Positions 58,690-64,000 of a stretch of 64,000 bases of DNA are shown here, piece after piece. Within the stretch, counting starts at the first letter, position 1. Each line of letters opens with the position of its first letter. The notes below the pieces were generated by a model that worked only from the letters and a program-made list of their open reading frames with translations, was not told the origin of the DNA and ran no database searches. Position numbers and translations under genes: made by a program. This DNA is from Glandiceps talaboti (Eukaryota > Hemichordata > Enteropneusta > Spengelidae), in NCBI RefSeq assembly GCF_964340395.1, contig NC_135566.1:19443797-19507796 (forward strand), in the 5' to 3' direction.

Positions 58690-59220
58690 TTACGTACTTA
58701 ATAGTTTTCGGTAATTAGGCTATATCTCAAGAAAGCGCACTTCAAATTCATTATAACTTGGTACATGGCACATACATTTGCGATACCTAATCGCATCTGT
58801 CCTGAAAATATTATGGATGTAGCATTTAAAAAAAGAAGTTATCAGCATATTTTCAGTAGGCCACAAAAAAGAAAAAAATTGTTTCTGATCAGGAAATGTC
58901 TAAAATGGTGCGAAGAAGCGATTTTTTTTTTAACATTCTCAACAAATGTTCCTCAACGTATTGTTCATTGCAGTTACTATTCTTTTTATTTAGTACGTAA
59001 TTAATGGTTTTCAGTAACTAGGCTATATTCTCAAGAATGCATCCTTCAAATTCAATATAATTTGGTACATACATTTGCGATACCAAAGCACACCTCTCCT
59101 GAAAATATTAATGAGGCAGCGGTTAGTTTTAATAAGTTATTGGCATATTTTCGGTAGGCCACAAAAAAAGAAAAAAATGTTTCTGGTCAGGAAATGTTGT
59201 CTAAAGTGGTGTTTTGTATT
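58690..59220 (+). repeat. Two diverged tandem copies of a ~300-bp repeat
   Basis: Both copies contain CTTCAAATTCA, TTGGTACAT, CATTTGCGATACC, CTGAAAATATTA, TAGGCCACAAAAAA and TTTCTG(A/G)TCAGGAAATGT. Related pieces occur at about 15655-15780 and, more distantly, at 50460-50760. Confidence 0.7.
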
Positions 59221-59599
59221 GGTTGCCTAAGTTGTAAACTTTCATCGCTACTAATGAGTCCAAGTAGTTTGAAATTATTAGTATTAACAATCCATGGACA
59301 ACGTGATCTTTGTTATATTGCTACACTTTCTCCAGCTACAATGCATGTTAACTTGCTTTGACTGAGTTTGCCAAATATAGTCAAAGTAAGGTTGAAGAAA
59401 GTATTGAAGTTATCTTTGAAATTGTAAAATTGTGTTAAACCACATTTATCACTGAACAAAGATCGAAGTTACCTTGCCTACCTTCATTTGATATTTATAG
59501 GGGAATATACAGACCGATATTGCATGAGAATGTATATAACTAGTTATGTGAACTGAATTATTAAAATATATAAAGGTACGGTGGTGCTTTAAAGTAGGC

Positions 59600-59990
59600 T
59601 GCATCTGAAAATCGGCGCCCTCAACGGCGATCATGATTTAACCTCCTACTGCAGTGCAATACTGAGGGATAAGAACAAGCACTGATTAACATGTACAATG
59701 TCTAATTACTGATATTTTTTTTAAAAATCAGTGAGTATATTGTGGTTGTCTGATCGAAAAACGACACTACAGTTACAAACTAGTCCAACTTTAACATGGT
59801 GACAAATTCAAAACCAAGCTTTTGCTAAAGATTTAAACTTACCACTACACCAGCTACAGATAATATTGACCATTAACTAACAGATTATTGTCTTTTTATA
59901 AGTAATTGACTAATTTTTAGTGAATATATCTTTGATTACTTGATGACAAAAATATCGCAGTTGCAGCTGGTGTTTGTTTAACTGAAATTC
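59600..59990 (+). repeat. Block duplicated from 29170-29560, copy 2
   Basis: See copy 1. Here it follows the GPCR pseudogene instead of preceding the last exons. Confidence 0.8.
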
Positions 59991-60489
59991 ATAATCATGT
60001 GTCCTTGCAATGAAAACAAGAGACATGGGGACAAACCAGAGAGTAGTATAACAGGGTTGTATTTATTAAAATATCTATTTGAATACCTACAATATAAATA
60101 ACACAGTTCAAACTAACACTCTGTTACATTACTACTATAAAATCATTCAGGTTTAAAAAGTCAGTATACTATAAAACATGCAAATTACAGTCACTCACAT
60201 CATAATACATTTTGACAGACCCTGATATTTCCTTAGAAATAAACTCTTGAATAGAGAAATGCAGTAAATCCATTTCTAATTGTAAATTCTCCTTGTCTTC
60301 TTACAGTAAATGACGACATCTCTCTGATTAGAACAATTTAATGTTTTCTGACTCTGTCCCTTGATGGTAGAGCTACATTTTGTACAGTTATTTACACCTT
60401 AAACTTGTAAGATTATTTAGGGTTTCCAGAGGTCAGACATGATCACCATTGTTATTTTCTGACTCCTGTTATCCGATCTGATTGTTTTT

Positions 60490-60760
60490 ACATTTGTGAT
60501 GTCATTTTTCTCTTCTCTTTTTGATCAGGTAATAAAAGATATCATATCGTATCATATTGTATCGTACATTTATCATACGTATCAAAAACATTGGGGATAT
60601 TTCCCCTATGCAATCAAGTGTTCTAACAGTTAATGTGAAAAGACAACTGATTTAAGACATGCTTTGACATTAACATTATACTGGAATGGTTTTTAATCAA
60701 GGTTTAAATATTTTCACTTGAGTAAAAACCTTGCAAACTCAGCTTGTGCCACTTTAATGT
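60490..60760 (+). repeat. Interspersed repeat R2, right copy
   Basis: It matches 40755-41015 through TTTATCATACGTATCAAAAA and CTCAGCTTGTGCCAC. It marks the approximate right end of duplicated unit 2. Confidence 0.7.
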
Positions 60761-61525
60761 TTTCTGACACTGTCCCTAATACACAGGATTCACTACTCAG
60801 CAATTCTATCTCTCGACAAGCTAACACAAACAAACTAAAACTATTATTGTGACATGTTGATATAAGTTTATCAATGGACATTGATGTAACTATAATCAGA
60901 GTGTGGTTGTTTTTCTGATAGCAAGTTTTCCTCAAGTGGCTACACACTCTACCTCATCCAGAGTTTACACTATATCTTTATTACAGTGTTGATATCTACA
61001 TTAAAGTCACTGTTATCACCCATTTGTGTAATCATGGAAGTATAACCCACTTGTAATCTACCACAGTGCAATGACAAAGTTTTAGTTTGCATATAATCTT
61101 AGTTTGCTGACAACAGATTTTGCATAGTAGTTTATAAATCTGCAAAACAAATAGATGTGTTTGTACAAAAAATACCTGATTTATTTTCTGGTTGTTCAAC
61201 ATAATGACATTGCACATATACATCATTCTATGGCACTTAATATACCATCATGTAAATAAAACATCTCTATACAATATACTATGAAATACTACTATAACAT
61301 CCATATACTATGAAATACTACTGTAACATTCATATATATTACTCCTCTTGGATTTTGAGTAACTAGGCTCCTGATAAACTGAATAAAGGAAATCATTGGG
61401 GAATAAACTACAACAATAAAAAATTAACATTTCAATAATATATGTCATTATAAATATATGTCAAAATCCATTCAAGTTGACTCAAAGTCCGTTCGTTGTT
61501 ATTTCGTCACTAAAATCCATTGGCT
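60761..61525. other. 3' flank of the acyltransferase gene
   Basis: Probable 3' UTR and spacer. Nothing else recognised. Confidence 0.4.
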
Positions 61526-63805
61526 TTATTCTGACTTCTTATTTTTTCCTGGAATTAGCACTTTCTCCAGTCCAATCATAGGCATTTCCACAGCTGTTGC
61601 CACAACAAAGGCAACAATGTAGCTAATTACCACCATACCTATGTACAGAATGCTCTGTTGAGGAAATAGATGTCAAACTTACATTATCAATGATTACAAA
61701 GTCTAGAAACTAAAACGTTAACTTTAAAGAGGAACACAAGTGAGGTTGGTTTCATCTTTCTTATTTCTTATACTTAGGAAATCTAGAACAAAGTCTTGCC
61801 AACCTCACCTGCATTATGTCACCTCTCCAAAATAGAGTAATATAAAATTTGCAACTCTGGTTATAGGGATAGACCTAGCTGTTGTGCAAGTGCAACCCCA
61901 GAGAACACTGAAAGCATTTGTGTAAATAACCCAAGTTCATCACACTTGCATTCACTCATCGTGGGATTCTATCATTTTCTTTGAGTCTCACTGTAAACTG
62001 TACTCCCATTGTCTTTGATATACTTACAAAATTAAAATGTGTATAATAAATCAGGTCATTCAGGCCCCATGCGTAGATGAAGATAACAGTCAGATGTACA
62101 AGATATGCTGAATAGTTCAATCTAGCCAATGGTAACCATGCAGTCCATGATAGCAAAGTATCAACAGGTCCTGGCCATTTGAAAGAAACAGGAATTACTT
62201 AGTGTGATAGTGTCAAGAAATATGTGTACAGAGCTTGGTAATAATAATAACAGTTCCATGTCTGTACACTATCAATTCTCATCATGGTGTTATCAAAATT
62301 TGCAGTAGGTCCTGAGTATGGCTGATTATGTGGTGATTTAGAAAACAAGATTTCTAGAACTTTAATATTATAAAATAATCATAGTCCCTTTTCTAGACCA
62401 GCAAGTGTCTGGTAATAATTTGGAGTGGGTAGCTAGCCTGCTCAGGATGACTGTGAGACAATTTAGAGGAGAGAAGATTTCTAGAAATGAAGTATTTTGA
62501 CAGCACAAGTATTGCCAATGGGGGTCCACTGTTGTTATATAATGAGGACTATATTGTCACAATAATTGGACTACCAAGTTGAAAAGTGCATGGTAGTCTA
62601 CTGGGCGTACAAAAGGATAACTCTAATTTTGAGCCATGGTGTAGAAGCTATCACATTGACATAGCTTTATAGTTGTCATTACTAGATTTCAACCTGACAC
62701 GTCAAGTGCAATGAGTGGTTATGGCATATCTCTGTTATTCCTCAACTCAAAAGTCAGAAACATAAGATACATTTAATTACAGATAATTATTACACAATCA
62801 TATATGAGTGATATTACTTGCACCATTGCGTGCACATACATATTTCTATGATGATATGCAAATGAGGGCATGATCACATGATTAGTTGTACACAAAAACA
62901 CACACTTCAATAGGCTTCTTTTTTACTGAAAATTGCTGTGTTTCATAAGGACTAATAAAAAAAATTGTGTGGTTCCGATTACACTCAATTAGTGGGGTAG
63001 ATAGATTAGGTGGGGTGGATAGATTTTTTATTTTTTTTAATTTTTTTTTCTGTGTGAGTGTCTAGTTCAGGTTTTCCATTGTTTTCCAAATGGTTTCTGT
63101 GTTGTTTATGTCTTCCTTTCAGAAGTAAAGCCATTACAGATCAGAAGAGGTTTTATTTTGTCTTTTTAAGTTGATGTCAGTTTCTGCATCCACTATTTCT
63201 CATGAGACTTCACAATTTTTGCGATTTTATTTATTTTTTCTTGAATACATAAAAAAAAGTTTAGGGTCGGCAGTGAAAAAGCTAGGTGGGGTCGGGTAAC
63301 TGGAATCAAATAATTATTTTTTTAGGGCTTAAACATAATTATCGAGTAATAACAGAACCACATTCTGAGTTTGTTCCAGTGTGGGTACTTGGTGGTATTG
63401 CACTTGTTTCCTTCTACACTCTCACTTGCTATGCCCATGAAAGTACAGATGATGAGAACACTACAACTATTTGTGCAAATATCCTGAGTAATATGCCACA
63501 CTTGCACCTGTGAATCATGGAGTTCTGTCATGTTATTCCATTGTTTTAAGTAATTTTAATTGACTACTGATGTGTCTTACATGACTAGCAGTCATCAAAG
63601 TCAATGTTACAGAATCCTTACCACCATTGCCTGTAGCACATGCAAAAATCACCCAGCCAATACACAGGGAGAATGCAAATCTGTGAATGGTTAAATAGAA
63701 AGCAGCAACTGTGGCTGATGTATTATCAATTGATGTACCGTAAGGACCATACACTACACCCATAGCTACACCAGCAGCAACAGACCACAGTACTATGTTC
63801 AAAAT
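61526..63805 (-). CDS. NRF-6-like acyltransferase 3 family protein, 3' part
   Basis: The last three exons are visible: 63805-63622, 62170-62028 and 61654-61526 (151 residues plus stop), with GT-AG junctions and matching phases. The remaining N-terminal part lies beyond the right edge. The segments are membrane-spanning and match the C-terminal acyltransferase-3 region of nose-resistant-to-fluoxetine (nrf-6) proteins: WSVAAGVAMGVVYGPYG, then CATGNGGPVDTLLSW, LARLNYSAYLVHL and AYIVAFVVA-type final helices, ending FE-like VEMPMIGLEKVLIPG and a Lys-rich tail. Animal members are multi-TM proteins with an N-terminal NRF domain; substrates are largely unknown. An R1 repeat sits in the intron between the first two visible exons. 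Confidence 0.88.
62968..63240 (-). repeat. Interspersed repeat R1, inverted copy
   Basis: The reverse complement matches 30510-30802 from end to end. It lies in an intron of the NRF-6-like gene. Confidence 0.8.
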
Positions 63806-63956
63806 CTATCAAAAAAATAAAAATGCAGTTATTGGACAATGAAGTACTACACGCAAATCAGAACTGTTAGATTTGAACAAATCATGACATCAGTTTTTCA
63901 ATATACTGAAAAAAATCAAGTCATTGTAGAAGACACCACACCCCCAATAATCATTC

Positions 63957-63991
63957 CCACCACCACCACCACCACCACCACCACCACCACC
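63957..63991. repeat. (CCA)n microsatellite at right edge
   Basis: CCA/CAC trinucleotide run close to the window end. Confidence 0.93.
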
Positions 63992-64000
63992 AGCATCACT

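Overview
This is a window of an invertebrate animal genome. It has spliced genes with GT-AG introns, abundant microsatellites and satellites, LINE and Penelope-like retroelement debris, and a eukaryotic 5S rRNA gene. The gene content (CaSR-like class C GPCR, xCT-type SLC7 transporters, an LRR gene remnant, an NRF-6-type acyltransferase) and the 5S sequence suggest a non-vertebrate deuterostome such as an acorn worm or amphioxus. That is an inference; I cannot fix the phylum from sequence alone. Base composition is AT-rich throughout, and I see no bacterial or viral segment.

Layout: 1-8.7 kb is gene-free and dominated by two satellites (20 copies of a 76-bp unit; about 77 copies of a 28-bp unit), long (GTAT)n tracts and a LINE scrap. 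8.7-18.9 kb holds a complete ten-exon SLC7 light-chain amino-acid transporter on the minus strand (copy A). 19.4-21.4 kb holds a 5S rRNA gene between two copies of a ~700-bp direct repeat. 23.5-24.3 kb is a broken LRR gene. 26.2-39.9 kb is a complete four-exon CaSR-like class C receptor on the plus strand. Its 9-kb first intron contains two paralogous short ORFs of an unrecognised membrane-protein family, a small inverted-repeat transposon and a foldback element. 41.8-51.6 kb is a second complete SLC7 gene (copy B, minus strand) with exon lengths identical to copy A. 53.6-56.2 kb carries a decayed Penelope-like GIY-YIG fragment next to (TA)n and a LINE 3' end. 58.2-58.6 kb is a deleted copy of the GPCR last exon. 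61.5-63.8 kb is the 3' end of an NRF-6-like acyltransferase gene that runs off the right edge.

The main architecture is a tandem segmental duplication. Unit 1 (about 8.7-40.7 kb) and unit 2 (about 41.7-60.5 kb) each carry an SLC7 gene, a shared spacer block and GPCR sequence. SLC7 stayed intact in both units, whereas the GPCR survives only in unit 1. Copies of one interspersed repeat sit at about 7.9-8.2, 40.8-41.0 and 60.5-60.8 kb, near the unit edges.

Functionally, an extracellular amino-acid/cation sensing receptor lies between two transporters of the cystine/glutamate type. A shared role in nutrient sensing is only an inference from proximity. All exon models were built by hand from splice signals, reading phase and family similarity, without transcript data.
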